DNA of 64,000 nucleotides from Gnetum montanum. Taxonomy: Eukaryota > Streptophyta > Gnetopsida > Gnetales > Gnetaceae. The stretch spans positions 74,024 to 138,023 of the forward strand of contig MNCI01035176.1 in NCBI GenBank assembly GCA_015680685.1, given 5' to 3'. How positions within the stretch are numbered: the stretch's first letter is position 1; each line of letters opens with the position of its first letter. Positions 21,501 through 34,252 of this stretch are shown here, one piece after another. A model generated the notes under the pieces. It saw only the letters and a list, made by a program, of their open reading frames with translations, was not told the DNA's origin and did no database searches. Made by a program: the position numbers and the translations under genes.

Positions 21501-24200
21501 TGGGTTATTGTTTGTATGAGCATGACAGTTATGGCATTTGAACCTAATGAAGTTGGAAGCTTACTACATTAAGATGGGCTTGATGTGGTTGGGGTGGAAT
21601 TAGATGTGTTCCCCATCTACTAAGTCTTTTGTAGACTCATTCTAAAAAAATAGTTGTTTCCTAGGTTGAGACTCATAAGTAACCTTCTCCTCATGCATAT
21701 TTTCTACCCTTGTAACATTCTTTGGTTGGGGTTGTGATGGAAAGTCCCCCTACATGATAGGAGGTTGCATTGGTGGCATAGGATCTAAGTGTTGAGTAGA
21801 AGGTCCAGCTATCACTAGATGCACATATGAGTTGGGATCAATCCTTAGCAACATTGATATGTGATATTCCATTAAATAGTGCTATGGGGTCCAAGAAGCA
21901 ACACAATCAGGTGATACTGGATGTTGGATGAAATATCCATATGGATTTAGCAATCGGTATGGATATTGCTAGTGAAGTGGGGGCATAGCCCATGATTAAG
22001 ACTATTGCCATTGCTGATAATAGTGGTCCTATGGCTCTGACAAAGCTCTACTAGGATAATACATTGGTTGAAGGTTTTATTGGTAGTTACCTTCAGGATA
22101 ATGTAACTGTTTGGGCATTTTTCTTTTAACAAATTTAGGGTTAACTGCATGTGACCCTATTTCTTGAAAATGTGTCATAACTAGACAATATCCCTTAGAA
22201 TGTTCATAATAACACAAAGTATATCCTTCATCATCTCTAGAGCTGGTATCTAAGGTCTCAGCTACTAAAGCAACTTTGCATCCAAGTTCTCTCTTCCTTT
22301 TTTTGTCTTTGCCTCTTGCAAAAGTTTTCTCTACTCTTTTCCTTACAATCTTTAATGCTTTTATACACCTTCCATCAACTAAATCCCACATTTTTTCTAC
22401 CTATGCTATTACATCGACAATAAATTTTTGAATTGGTAGCATCTCTTTTCGAATTTCATGGTTTAAGGTTTCTACCTCTTGGGTATCACACACCCATGCA
22501 TCTCTCTTTCTTATTGATGGATCCCTATTGTACTCTTTAGTTAATTCTATTTTTTGAGTTCTCCTTCCTTTGTGGCCACTATTGATCAATCTTTGAATTT
22601 GATAGATGGTCAATTCTAATAATCCTCCCTAGGCGTAAACCCCAAGGGTCTCTCTGGTTTTACTTCTTAGCCCATCTATGATGTACCTTAGTTGTTCCTT
22701 TGATGATAATCTATGGCCTGGGCATCTATGTAATAGTGAATAATATCTATCCATTACCGCATCAATGGTTTCGTGAGTCCCTTATTTCCAATTATAGATT
22801 TTTTTTCTTATATTTGACATTGATGAATAGGTCTAATATTAATCATTAAAGATATCAAGCATGGTACTCTATCATCTTATGGATTCAAGTTCTAGTGACC
22901 TATACCAGCTTTCCACTTTCTTCACAAGTGTTCTAGGAAACAACTTCAATTTCTACCAATCACACTCTATGTTTTGAAGGGCACAGGAATTGTGTAATGC
23001 TTGAAGGTGATGTTGTGGATCTGCATTGCAACCACCTTAAAATCATGGCATATTATTTATGTCTAGCTATTTGATTCGACTATCTCTCACGTGCCTAGTT
23101 AGTATGTAGATAGCTTCCTGAATATTTATCATGATTTGGGTTGTTATTAGGGGTTCATCATCATGATCGAGTTCATATGCTCTATTGTAGTGATGACCTC
23201 TTTTATGCTCCTACCTCTGTTAATCCTCTCTTCTGTCTCTTTCTTCTTCTTTGTTCATACTCTTCATCTTCTAAATTAGAGTACCTTGAATATTTATCAT
23301 GACAACCATGATTTTGCCTTCCTTTCCTATCAAAGTACCTATACATATGTCTTCTCCTATCAAAGTCCTCTGACAATCATGATGAGGTAGATGAGGTGGC
23401 AGGAGAATGATGCTGGCTAGTTCTTCTTTCACGACTCTTGTATGTTTCCATATAAGATTTAGTAGGATCCCTTAGCCTAAATTCATGCTTGTATCTTGAG
23501 TTAGTAGACTTCCTCTTGTGTGTCTCTACCAGAGAAGAATGAAGTTGGGCTTTGATAGGTTCCTCTAGTCTAATGATAGGTTGGGCTTTGATAGGTTCCT
23601 CTAGTCTAATGACAGGTGTCTTTGAAGGCTCCTCATGGTTCTAGTGGAGTTGTTTTGAAATGAATTGATCAGCATCAATTTATTCTATGACAACAGAAGT
23701 GTTATTATGCTTCCCTATGTTGTGTATATGTTTGATATCCATGATATCATCTCTTCTCATTTTCTCCTTTGTGGGTTCATAGGGTTTGGTCATGTGTTAA
23801 GCCACATGATACCCTTCCTAAATATAGTCCAAATGCATCCTCGTTAGAGTAGTTTGTAGCATGTTTAGTGTTGAATGTTCTGGAGGCAAGACTATGTTAC
23901 CTTGTATGTCTCTTCACCTCATTTTCTTGTCCTAATGGAAGATGATAGTAATGTTTAGATGGTACGGATTAGTGTGATCATTAGTGATTCATGTCTACAC
24001 TCACATCCCCCATTTGTCTTCATCAATAATTCTATCATTACTTCTTCTTATCTCCTTGGCAAGTGATGGTTGATAATTATGTGAATCCATATGATAGTTC
24101 TTGGATAGTTTGAGTTAAAAGTGTGCTTTACTTATATTTTTTGGGTTTGAATTTAAGTTTTAGATACAAAGAACTTTGAAAATTAATTACATAGCATAAC
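21501..24200 (-). pseudogene. D gag, decayed
   Basis: Homologous to the family A gag. Blocks include 'LTIYQIQRLI' (22613), the charged region with 'QVEKMWDLVDGRCIKALKIV' (22400-22330), and 'CYYEHSKGYCLVMTHFQEIG', the counterpart of A2 'FLYDHPKGQCLILLHLYEHW'. A capsid-like segment lies upstream at about 22620-23050. A short local duplication 'taggttcctctagtctaatg' occurs at 23556-23613. Not translatable as a whole. Confidence 0.7.
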
Positions 24201-24209
24201 ATTGACTTG

Positions 24210-24227
24210 TCCCTAGCAATGACACCA
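24210..24227 (-). other. D primer binding site (tRNA-Asp type)
   Basis: The minus strand reads TGGTGTCATTGCTAGGGA just inside the LTR, alignable with TGGCGCCGTTGCCGGGGA. It is the same site as in A1 and A2. Confidence 0.75.
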
Positions 24228-24229
24228 AT

Positions 24230-25029
24230 TGATGAGTAGTGGAGTATCCAACATCCAACTATATGAGATATGAGCATTCACATATGATCTCGATTAAATT
24301 TCATAGAAAAGGCAATGTCATTATGCAAGTAATTGGTTAGAGTTTGAAATTTTTTTCTTCCCACATGATCTAGTAAATTCAATGCATATGGTTTAACTCA
24401 CAATGAGGTATATGATAGATGATGTTGTATTGGCCATATTGCTTTGCCTAACATGAAGTAAAAGTAATAGTTTCTAAATCTAAGTGATAGTAAATGAATC
24501 TAATCTAGCCTATTTAATGAGCATCTAGTCTTGATATTTTGTTCACACCTTGGACTTCATGTAACTACTACTGGGATTACCAAGTACCATACTACTAGGC
24601 ATACCAAGTGATAGTACTACTAGGTTACCAAGTAGCTACACTTAAGTGCATTGAAAGTAAATCAGTAACTATGAAAATAGTAAATATTAAATTAAATGAA
24701 AGAAGAAATAAAACTATGTTTTTGCAATGATGGAATGTAATCTCTATCTTTATTTCTAGTCATGCAATGCATCCAAGTATATCACACTAGAATAAAGAGT
24801 CTATTTAATCACTTAACATCACACTACAGGCACACACTACTAAGTACTAAAAGCTAAAGTTATGAAAACAAACTAAAAGAGTCTACTACTATGTTATCAA
24901 ATATACTATAGATCTGTGCATCTAAGCATTTCTTTTATAGGCTCACATACACCCCACAATATCGTTTATATGATAATGTATCTACGACATCGTAGATACG
25001 ATATCATAACTAAGATATCATTATTGACA
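24230..25029 (-). repeat. D 5' LTR
   Basis: Begins on the plus strand with TGATGAGTAGTGGAGT, the counterpart of the family A LTR end. It aligns through much of its length with the reverse complement of the A1 LTR, including 'atgtggtttaactcacaatgaggt'-like and 'ggattaccaagta' segments. A putative TATA (TATAAAAG, minus) lies at 24932-24939, and a GATATC/TACGAT palindrome cluster at 24955-25020. The outer end is judged from a terminal 'gaca' and is uncertain. Confidence 0.75.
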
Positions 25030-25079
25030 GATTTTTGACCTTTTCAATAGAGTGAAGGATTATTGCATGTTATCTAGCT

Positions 25080-26444
25080 GTTAGAAAACCTTGTTGTTTA
25101 TTGTATTAAAAATATTATGAGTGGGTTATGCTCAAGCCTTAGAAAATCTTGAAAAAAGGTCATGTATTCAAAATTTTAGAAATACCTAGAAAATAAGCTA
25201 ACCCTTTCTGACAAATTTTTAGTTATTAAGCAAATGCATTAAGCAACTCATGTTTATTACTCTAGTTATTAAGCTCCTTCTAAAATTTTGTATGAGAGGA
25301 TTAATCATATTATTCATCATTTTCTTTAGTCTACTAAGCAACATAGAAAAGTTTTTTATAGAGTTTCTTGGGATATTTGCATGAGTAGCAAGAAAGATGG
25401 AGAGCTTTCCTTCATTTATTTTTATAATTAGGATATTTGTCTTATAGAAAAAGGGATTACAAAGTGCATTAATGAAGATGATGTGTGAATACTTTTTTTA
25501 AGAAACAAACTCATGCAAGGAAAACCTAAGAATGATAGTAATTGATTTTCTATTAATTGACTCCACTGTCTTCTTTTCCCTCAAGTCATTTCTATTTCTA
25601 GTGCTCCAATTCTCAAACAAATTTGAAGAACATGATGCAAGATTAGTAAATATTGGAATTACAATCATATTACAATTTTAGAAGCTATACTTGAGCAAAT
25701 TAGCACATGGTTACTTCTTTTCAATGAAGGAGCTTGAGGTATTAATGCATCTAGATTATGTACCACTTGGAGTAGATTTGGTATCACTGTAGTTTCTTGT
25801 AGGAATATGTATGATTGATGGATTACTTAGAATAAAGCTTCTAGCCTCTATAGTTTGAATAACAATAGGAAAAATAATTTTAAAAAATTAGTTTCTAATC
25901 TTGAGATTTTATTTAAAAATGATAAAAATTTGCATTAGGCTTTTCCAAATATTTTTAGGAAGGATGAAAAACATATTTTTCCTTTTAATTCAAGAGGTGA
26001 TAATTAGATTATCACAAAGAATGATTTTATTCATAACAAATTTAAGAAGGCTTGGAAAATACAATTATCATTGCACTTTTGGATGAGAAAAATAAAAGGT
26101 ATTTGAAGAATGTCTACATTACCAAAAATTCATATTTTCTATGATATGTTATTCATCAAGGTCTTCCTATTAGCACTCATCTTAATTATATGAGAAATTT
26201 TTCTCCTCAATGTCCTTTTTGTAGAAGTGAAGAATTATTTTCTCAGTTTTTTTAATGCTCTATTGCTTAGCATGCTTGCAAATGGACATCCAGAATTTAT
26301 AATAACTTTCAACCAAGCATTAATTAAGTCAGTCTTAGTGATTAGCCTTTTTTGTATACTTCATTTCTTTACATGTAGAATTATCTCTAATTACCTGTTC
26401 TCTACTCTATTTGAAAGCTTAGTTGTGTAGTTATTTTCTAGTAG
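25080..26444 (+). pseudogene. LINE (non-LTR retrotransposon) 3' part, decayed
   Basis: The plus-strand reading shows LINE C-terminal features. 'VSWDICMSSKKDGELSFIYF' (25355-25425) corresponds to the conserved 'VxWxxxCxPKxxGGLGxxxL' block. 'PISTHLNYM' followed by 'CPFCRSEEL' and 'FF-CSIAQHAW' (26165-26290) matches the zf-RVT zinc-binding region of plant L1-type elements. The catalytic RT lies upstream of the preserved part and was not seen. Many stops make it an old relic. The MITE cuts it at 26445. Confidence 0.7.
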
Positions 26445-26729
26445 CAAGAGCATAACTATGACCTCTCCTTCGGTGTCAAATACTAAATTCTTAAAAATAT
26501 CACTTTTCACCTACAACTTTAAGGAAAAGGACTTCTAGTGAGAGCTAAACAATTAATTAGTTTTCTTTAGTATTAATTTATTTTTATTTTGAAGGAATTA
26601 ATACTAAAGAAAATAAGTTAATTATTCAAATTTCACTAGGAGCTTATTTACCAAAAGTTGTAGCTAAAAGGGAACATCTTCGAAAATCTAGTATTTGACA
26701 CCTAAAAAGAGGTCATAGTTATGCTCTTG
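26445..26729. mobile_element. Foldback MITE, 285 bp
   Basis: Almost the entire element is an inverted repeat. The left arm starts CAAGAGCATAACTATGACCT and the right arm ends with its reverse complement; the arms of about 135 bp match at roughly 80% and meet near 26585. It encodes nothing. The AT-rich core holds 'tagtattaattt' and 'aattaatacta'. No convincing target duplication is visible, so the superfamily is undetermined. A piece resembling the right arm ('gtagctaaaaaggaacatctt') recurs at 26850. Confidence 0.85.
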
Positions 26730-27400
26730 ATATTGGGAGAAATCTACACACTAAGGCTTCCAAATATAGTAGAGAACAAGTGGTTGAAGATAATTCTAAA
26801 TGCAAAGAAGATTATAAAATAATTTTTATTTATAAAATAAGGGATTTGTAGCTAAAAAGGAACATCTTGATAAAGAAGAACTAGTGGTTAATTATTATAA
26901 AGAAGATTTTAAAATAATGGTTCTACAACCCATAACAACTTCCTCATACACTCAACGATATTACAAAGCATGAGGCTCCACAACCTCACCATGACTATCC
27001 TCAATGCAAGGCATAAGTGAATGAAATCTCTTCCACAAATATAGGACTAAGATCTAAATACATAACACATGTAAGATATACAAAGGCTAAACACACATAA
27101 TTGGCCATAGAGATGTAGACACAATCATGTAAGCTTACACTAGTATTTTCATGACACTCTCCATGTCTAAAAAGAACATGAAACACATACAATATTTATT
27201 AAAATCCAAGACAAGAATCCTAGGAAACCATTTCCCATGCTCAACTTGGAGATTCCTAGTTGTTTCCATATTTTTCTCAATTTTTTTGGTTGTTTCTAAA
27301 CTTGGAACTACTAACCCAGAACTTTTTTTAGCTATACAAGATGTTCATAGGCTTGGAGAGATATATTCTTAACATGAATGATCTATACAAAATGTATTTG
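26730..27400. other. AT-rich flank after MITE, no gene seen
   Basis: It may begin with the end of the LINE. A short diverged duplication ('agtggttgaagataattcta' / 'agtggttaattattataaag') lies at 26780-26930. Open frames at 27001-27372 are short and carry no recognised motif. Confidence 0.4.
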
Positions 27401-27954
27401 AAGTCCATAGGCAAGTGAAGGTATCACATTTGAAGCATGGTGATCAAAATTCAAAATTATAATAGATAGTCATCTTTTGAAATTTCAACATGTTAATTAG
27501 ATATTGTTATTTTTTAAATTTTTTCTTGACATGTCCTACTTCAATTATCTATGAGTAGCTCATTATTTTTTCATTTTCAACACACATCCTTTTCATGCTT
27601 ACAAACAATAGTTGGTTCACATTATCTCTATCAGAAAATTTTCTTTTCTCTACAAATTTAATGATAATCATACTAACATACGTACTAGTCATAGAAACAA
27701 CAAAATAAAAGAAAAGAGAGAGAGATAAATCACTCAAGATATAGATATATTTCTTTTATAACAAAGTGACCACATCAAAATGAAATTTCACTTTTCATAA
27801 TTTTCTTTGCTCTACATATTTAATAATATTCATACTAACATACACAATAGTTGTAGTAATAATAAAAAAAAAAGAGAAAAGAGAAATAAATCATTTGAGG
27901 TATTAGAATATTTCTTTTTGCACCAACTTAGGTTCCCACTTACTTACCTATTGA
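27401..27954. repeat. Direct duplication of about 115 bp (27639-27755 and 27795-27915)
   Basis: Two diverged copies share 'ttttctttgctctac', 'atactaacatac', an A-rich 'aaaagaaaagaga' and 'ataaatca' followed by 'atatttcttttt'. No coding function is visible. Confidence 0.6.
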
Positions 27955-28058
27955 TAAAGTTAATTTTTCTTTAGCTATGATATCATATGTATGTTGTCAT
28001 ATATCCAATATCATAACAAAAACTATGACATTGTAGATCTAATATCGTAGGATGTGTG
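27955..28058 (+). repeat. Truncated head of an A/D-type LTR
   Basis: 'tttagctatgatatcatatg' and later 'aatatcgtagg' resemble the GATATC array at the start of the A2 LTR (38425-38500). B3 begins immediately after it, so B3 apparently inserted into the U3 of an A/D-like LTR. Confidence 0.5.
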
Positions 28059-29907
28059 TGAAACATCATAAAATTTCAGGATCCTCATGCTTCACCAGAG
28101 TCTTGGAATTTAGGCAAGGACTTCCACAAGTGCAGCATCATGATGGTTCAGCAGGAAAGTTGCAAGCACTAAGGATAGATTGTCCAGTCCGGTAAGTTTT
28201 CTATCTCCAAGGCTAACAAGCTCGCCAAACTCTCCAACTTGCCCAAATTCATAATTGACTCAGCTGATAGTCTACCTAGAGACCATGCTAGGAGTTGTCA
28301 AAAGTGTTCAAGATGAGCAAAATAGTTTCGCAAGTTTTGTAATGAAGAAGTATGCTATGCTACACTACGCTAAGCAATGTAGCAAGCATTGAAAGATAAC
28401 CGCTCAAGCATCCAAGTGAAAGTTGACAAAACAATTACAAGACAAGTCAGAATTTAGCCAACAAAAAGTGCTACGCTATGTAGCATATCACAATGTAGAA
28501 AAGGTAGAGCAGAAAGGCCCATCTTGCCAAGTGGTTGATGATGCTTCGGCCTCCAAAACTGGTTGCCCCGCTTAGCCCTCAGGCCTCAAGAAAAGTTTCT
28601 TTCTAGAAAATGACAAATTGAACAAGGTAGCAAGGTACACTGGCTACTATACTTTGCTATGCTATGTAGCATAGCATAGTGTAGCAACAATGCAAAAATC
28701 ATAAAAGTGCTTCAAACATGAATTCAGCGAGTCCAAAGGCTTCCTGACATGAAGGACAAAAGTTGCAGCTGTTATTCTGGCTAAGTCTTAGACAAATGCT
28801 GTTCGGCTATGCAAATTTCTGTCAAGCCCAGTGGCTATGCTATGTAGCATAGCAAGTAGCTACTTATGCTACACCAATGTGCTCAATAGCGTAAGTAGTA
28901 CAACATTGGCATAGAAGCATCAAGATGTCTTTGGGTGGCTCTAGAACTTGTTGATAATAATCTTTCTCACTCCAGCATCTCCTTGGCAAGATCAGTAATT
29001 TTACTTCATGTTGCATACCCCCGGTTTGATCCCTAAAAAATTGTTCCTACACTTGACCCTACTTGTAAGAGCAGGGAAGATGTAGTCCTAGAGCATAGAC
29101 TTCATTTGGCTTACATTGTTAGCATACTGGATTTCGGCACACGTAGTTTCAGCAGCATGGTCACAACGTAACAAAGCTTACATCCAGCATCGCACTTCTG
29201 CATGATACAGGCATGTTAGCACTTGGTGGGGTCCAGGACACATGGCATCTAGACCATGTTTCTCTCTTGTCCCTAGCCCTATAAATACCCTAACAAACAA
29301 CACTCGAAGGGTTGGCTTCTTGGTTAGCTTGTTGGCAAAAAATATTGGCTTTTTGGCATAGTTGGCTTTTAAGTTGGCTTTCAGAGAGCATAGTTGGCAT
29401 CTTTTTTCTTGAAAATTCTGGTAACCTTTGAGTTTTCTTGTTGGCTCCAAAAATCCCTTTGTGAGTTGAGCATTTTGGCATCTCAATAAATAGAGTAGCA
29501 AGCAAAAGACCTGTGACCATACTATTCGGTGTAAATAGTGTCTCTCCAGTCTTGCCCAACCTATTATACACTTTTTAGACAAGGTAAAGGATCAAATCCG
29601 TGACCTTTGGGGTGGTGCATTCTCTCATCCAAATCTAGTTTGCTATTCATTTACTATCATCATTATTTTGCATTATTTTTATTGCTTTACATTTGTCAAT
29701 TGTCGATTCACTTTGTGTGTCTCATTTCTGAAACAAACATTTATGAAAGGTTAAGATACATTGATTAAGTCCCTTTCTGATCAACCAAATTGTTTAGTGT
29801 GCCCCACTTCTATTTCTCTTTAGCATGGCCCTTGCATGGATTCGGGGTTAAACATTTTGTCCAACAACCTCTCGATGTTCCAGCCACCGATGTTTTTGGT
29901 CGCTACA
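28059..29907 (+). repeat. B3 5' LTR
   Basis: Starts TGAAACATCATAAAATTTCA, matching the B1 LTR start TGAAACAACGTGAAAATTTC on its own strand, and ends 'ccaccgatgtttttggtcgctaca' like the B1 end. It is 1849 bp, longer than B1. It contains many 'gctacgctatgtagcat' palindromes (28350-28870) and a TATA box at 29280. Confidence 0.85.
29280..29287 (+). promoter_or_regulatory. TATA box of B3 LTR
   Basis: TATAAATA in 'ccctataaataccc'. B4 has the same context on the minus strand at 3437, and B1 and B2 have TATAAA in the equivalent place. Confidence 0.6.
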
Positions 29908-29912
29908 ATTTT

Positions 29913-29931
29913 TGGCGCTAGAAGGAGGGCC
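29913..29931 (+). other. B3 primer binding site
   Basis: TGGCGCTAGAAGGAGGGCC, five bases after the 5' LTR. B1 has the same site on the minus strand (TGGTGCTAGAAGGAGGGCC). It differs from the tRNA-Asp site of A and D. I cannot name the primer tRNA with confidence. Confidence 0.7.
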
Positions 29932-29949
29932 TTTCTGGTGCCCTTTCTG

Positions 29950-32600
29950 CATCTTACGTGACAACCTTTTGTGGTTGTTTATGCATCGTGTGGTGCAGAC
30001 TAGTCGCAATGACAGTTCTTTTGGAACCTGGCAAGATGAAAAACCTTCCATCGCCTATTGATTTTCATGTTTCCCATTTGCGATTTCCCCTTTTATCATG
30101 CAAAATGATTCCGTCAACAATCGTTGTTGCTAACTTGAGCCTTGAGGCTCCTTTCTTAGCTCAAAGCACCATATGTGCTAAGTATCCACCTAGCCCAGTG
30201 CTGGTGCCACACCAGTCCCTTAGGATCTTACATATGTCACCTGAGTTCTTAGCACAAGATGCAAAGCATTACAACTTTGTCTGCACAAAGAGCCAAGCAA
30301 ATATGCCCCTGGATCGTCAAGAACTGAAGGACAAATGCAACTTAGAGTTCCTTCATCAGAATGGGAGGGAATTTATCCCCACCCTTGAAATTACCATCCC
30401 CCTAGTGAAAATGTATTAGTGGATCTTAGACTAGCTGGTGCAGGTTAGTAAGCCTAGGGAGCAGGACACGACATCCCATTATGATGAAGTGTTCCAAGAT
30501 GGATAGGAAGACCTAGATTCCCAATTTGAGGGTGGTGTCCAGACTTACCCTATGACCATCCCTCCCACCATGGTCTTCAGGTCAAACCTGCTTTTTGTGT
30601 TTGCTTCTTTTATGACTACAACGACTTTGCTGCAATCTACATTTTCATCAACCATGGATAACCATCCTACACCCTTAGCATATTAACATGATCCTCCCTT
30701 AGTTTCATGCCCAAGCACTCTCCCTCCTCATTCTATCCCGTCCTCGTACCAAGTGCTAGTCACACCTACCCTACCCTACATGCACACTGTGTCTACCTCA
30801 TAGGTGCATGGAGCCTCCGCTCCCACTCCATCATCTACACCTATTCCATCATTAGTGGCAAGCCCTACCCCAACCATGTGGTGGATCCCAGCCACTTTGC
30901 TCCCTACTTCAAAACCTTCCTAAATGTCACATTACCCTTACCACCAAGCATACCAAGTCTCGCAGGTGTCACAACCAAGCGTGGGACTGTGGCCCATCCC
31001 ATCAATCATGCAAATGACTAACCCTACTGTACCACCAGCAGCCACCACTCCAACAACATCACCCATTGGATGGTGGGCCTCATAGGTAACACCCTTCATG
31101 AGGGTAGCCCCAACAACACCCCCTATGAGCCAGGCCACTGTCCTTACTATGCCACCAATGATAGCTGCCCCTGCAACCCCACAACCATCTATGTTGTCTC
31201 CAGGTCTGGATCAAGCATTCCAACTCATCCAGACCCTCACTAAAGAGATCAAGCATCTCAAAGCCACCGGTTCTGAAATAGTCCAGGTCATGGATTTCTA
31301 CCATGACGACCCCATCAGCCCAGCCATTCCCATGCTCGCATTACCCCCTAGGATGCCACTTCACCACTTCACAAAATACAATGGGGAGGGTGATCCCAAC
31401 GCACATTTAGTCACATTTAGATTTAAATCTTTTTTGTTAAAACAGTGGCCACATACCATTATTCATGTCTTTGCTATGTCTATGATGGGCAAAGCTTTAG
31501 ACTGGTACCGCACACTCTCATGCACCTCCATCTCAACACTGGAGGAGCTACTGACCCAGTTCATGACCCATTTCAAGTATAACTTGAAGCTCAAAGTCAT
31601 GCTGGATTAGTTGATGGGCATTAAGCAAGACCTGCTGGAGTTTGTGCAAAATTTTATACAGCGATGGAGCGCTACCTTGAATGAGATCCATGAACCTATC
31701 ACGAAGGCCCATTTGCTGTCCATCTTCAAGGGGGTGGTAAATGATTTTATCAAATCCAAGCTATACTACCTAACACCACGCTCTCTTAGTCAAGATTTTG
31801 CCCAAATGAAGAGCATCCAAGATGTAGCTGAAGCCAGTAAAGATCTGGCCTATGTTGTATACAAGAATTCATACACCAAAAAATACAAAGATAAGGGAAA
31901 AGTCGCAATGGCCACAGTGGCTGCCATGGAAAACGAGGAAAAACCTAATAGCAATAATGATTAAAATATGGACACAACCATAATTAACCCTACGCCTATT
32001 TCAAGTAATGCTGCAAAACCCTCCATGTTGACACCAAAGGCATCAACCTAGCCTAAACCCAACTTCAAGTGTAAAGATTGCTCCAAGTACATCCCATGGC
32101 CTATCAAGCCTTCAGAACTTCTGAAGTAATTTTTGGGGGCTGGGTACATCCAACATAAGTGAATATTTGAGGAGGCAACCAAATAGCATCAACGGTACTA
32201 TGAGCTCCTTAGGAACCCCTCCTTGGCTATGCCCAATGAGCCACCAGTTCCTAAGAACATCAAGCTAGAGTGCTTCTATGAATACCATCAACTTTGTGGT
32301 CACAACACGGATTACTACCTAGCATTAAAAGATGACATCTAGTAGATGATTGATTAGGGGAAGTTGGTTCTAGATGAAAGTAACTCCTGTCTACTCCAAA
32401 AATCAATCCATGCATGTTTACAAGGACCCCCTCAATGCTAATGATGTGGGGTACATTATCAACAAGATTGGCGTAGACAATAACCTGGAACTGCCACAAC
32501 AGCCATTTGTGGTGCGTGCACCTCAATGTAGCGTAGCAACATTGACAACAACAAAAAAGGCACTGCAACAACCATTTGTCCTTAAGATTTCCCCTTAGAT
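29950..32600 (+). pseudogene. B3 gag polyprotein, decayed
   Basis: A long N-terminal region (29950-30680; for example 'AQDAKHYNFVCTKSQANM') is followed by a Pro/Thr-rich stretch (30680-31190). The coil 'LDQAFQLIQTLTKEIKHLKA' comes next, then the capsid domain: 'YNGEGDPNAHLVTF', 'MMGKALDWYRTL' and 'IFKGVVNDFIKSKLYYLTP' (31370-31790). The linker contains 'CGHNTDYYLALKDDI', the zinc-knuckle-like C-x-H-x-GH-x-TD-x-C motif of Tat elements in weakened form. The frame is open for 170 aa (31098-31610) and 117 aa (31611-31964), separated by one stop. Other stops are scattered. Confidence 0.85.
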
Positions 32601-33039
32601 GTCCACCCCTACATCCTTCATATCCAAAACTGCATCGCCGCCCGCACTAACACTCCAAGCACAATTTGTCATTAGGGGGTCAAAACACTCAACTACCCCC
32701 ATCGCACAAAGCCAACCTAAGATGGCATCAAAACCTTCCCGCTCAAAGAAATGGGAAGAGCATCTAACGAATGAAAGGGCCAAGGTACGTACCACCCTAG
32801 GTCCCCCCAAGCCTATCCCTTCATCCTCTGTGTCTACGTCCCCCTCATCATAAACAGTTGACGCCACTACACACACGCAATCATCGCCATCTTGCCCAAA
32901 AGGGTCTAGCCCCAAACCTAAAACTGCTCCTCCTCGAGAAATTCATCTTCTAGGAAAAATGAAGGAAGAGAAGGGAGACAAACAACAAGAAGGTGGATAG
33001 GACCTTCTAAATTCCTTTACCTAGGTCAAATAGACTCTA

Positions 33040-33801
33040 AAACAAAATAATACAACTTTGAGTTTGTACGACCTGGTAATGACCTCCACTATACACCATG
33101 AAGCCTTGGTTCGCATGTTAACGTCCATACCGGTTGATGAAAACATGCCAACAGAGGAGAAAGCAATCCATGCAGTCATGCTTCCTTCTGCACCTGAAGA
33201 ACCATGGCTAGCTTAGTTGAAATTTCATGACGAGTCCATCAAGGATGACCCTGAGAAGGGCCAGGCCACAACAACACCCCTGTTCATCACAATTTGAGTA
33301 GGTCAACACAAGATCTGAAGAGTACATGTTGGTGACAAGGCTACTACAAATGTCATCCCATTCCCCATAGTGGACAAGCTGGGTTTGATGGATTAAATCA
33401 AACCCATGAAAACCTCATGTCTGAAGTCGTTCAATGAAGCATGGGTGGTGGTAAAAGGGACTGTCCACATTAACTTTATAGCAAGGGACCAGTTCCCCAC
33501 AAATGCAACATTCATCATGGCAGAAGAGATTCCTAGGTTTAACATGATCTTGGGGAGGTCGTGGTTAGTCCAACTTAGGGCCGTCTCTTCATCCTTACAT
33601 CAAGAAATCCACCTACCTTACGCAGGCAGGGAGGTGGTGATCCACAGTGATGAAGTGGCCACCCAGGAAATAAACAATGTCAACATGGAGCAAGGTTCAA
33701 AAGTAATAACCTATGAGAATGAAATGCTTATCTCCACCGAAGCTACTTGTTTGAAAAATGAGCTGGCCCAAAACGCCAGCTTGAAAAACCAAACTACATA
33801 G
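33040..33801 (+). pseudogene. B3 aspartic protease, decayed
   Basis: 'SLYDLVMTSTIHHEALVRML' leads to 'VHVGDKATTNVIPFPIVDKL' (33330-33375), where the catalytic position usually D-x-G reads GDKATT or is degraded. The conserved 'INFIARDQFPTNATFIMAEE' and 'FNMILGRSWLVQLRAVSSSL' follow (33470-33600), the ILGRxWL block typical of retroelement proteases. It is open for 131 aa at 33406-33801. Protease is immediately followed by the antisense gene rather than by RT. Confidence 0.75.
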
Positions 33802-34079
33802 GTTGAATTACCTTTGCAAGCAATAGATAACAACATAGAAGAATACTGCAACAAATCCCCTCGGCCTTACACATCACCAAGCCCATGATGGGTTAGGAAG
33901 CAGTTGTGAGAATGATCGGTACATGCGTAGCATAACTACTCCACTGCTTCCGACATGATTAACACTTATTATATGTCTATTCCTTGTTTTCTTCATATTC
34001 ATTTGTTTACATTAACGGTCTAACTCATTTTTCATTCTTTAAACTGATCACATCATGTTCACTGTTTACATCACATCAT

Positions 34080-34240
34080 GGCCTGCTAAGGCCTAAAACT
34101 AGCAAATTTTTTTCCCCTACTAGCATCCAATAACCCGAAATGGCCTAAAACTACCAATGGCCTGAAATGGCCTAAAACTAGCAATGGTCCGGAATGGCCT
34201 TAAACTATTATTACGGCCCAAAGTGGCCTAAAACTAAAAT
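34080..34240. repeat. B3 GGCC minisatellite at the protease/antisense-gene junction
   Basis: Five or six irregular copies of 'cgaaatggcctaaaactagcaat'. The reverse complement, 'agtttaaggccatttcggg', is the array at 52246-52670 in B1, at the same junction. The repeat is therefore a conserved element feature. Confidence 0.75.
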
Positions 34241-34252
34241 GAGATGCTTCCA

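Larger units (their letters stand above)
16190..25029 (-). mobile_element. D: Athila-type Ty3/gypsy element with gag-pol, minus strand
   Basis: Order on the minus strand: 5' LTR (25029-24230), tRNA-Asp-type primer site, gag, protease, RT, RNase H, integrase, non-coding 3' region, then a stub of the 3' LTR near 16190-16296. Every coding block has stops. The LTR and the 3' internal region align with family A, making D a representative of the lineage that could supply enzymes to A. The 3' LTR is truncated and the purine tract is gone, so the left boundary is approximate. Confidence 0.8.

Noticed and set aside
30938-31304. Minus-strand Gly/Trp-rich frames opposite B3 gag
   Set aside because: Shadow of the Pro/Thr-rich plus-strand gag, with no homologue.
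32260-32915. Minus-strand frames opposite the B3 gag-protease linker
   Set aside because: The plus-strand gag linker and its B1 and B4 homologues explain the DNA; the minus frames are shadows.
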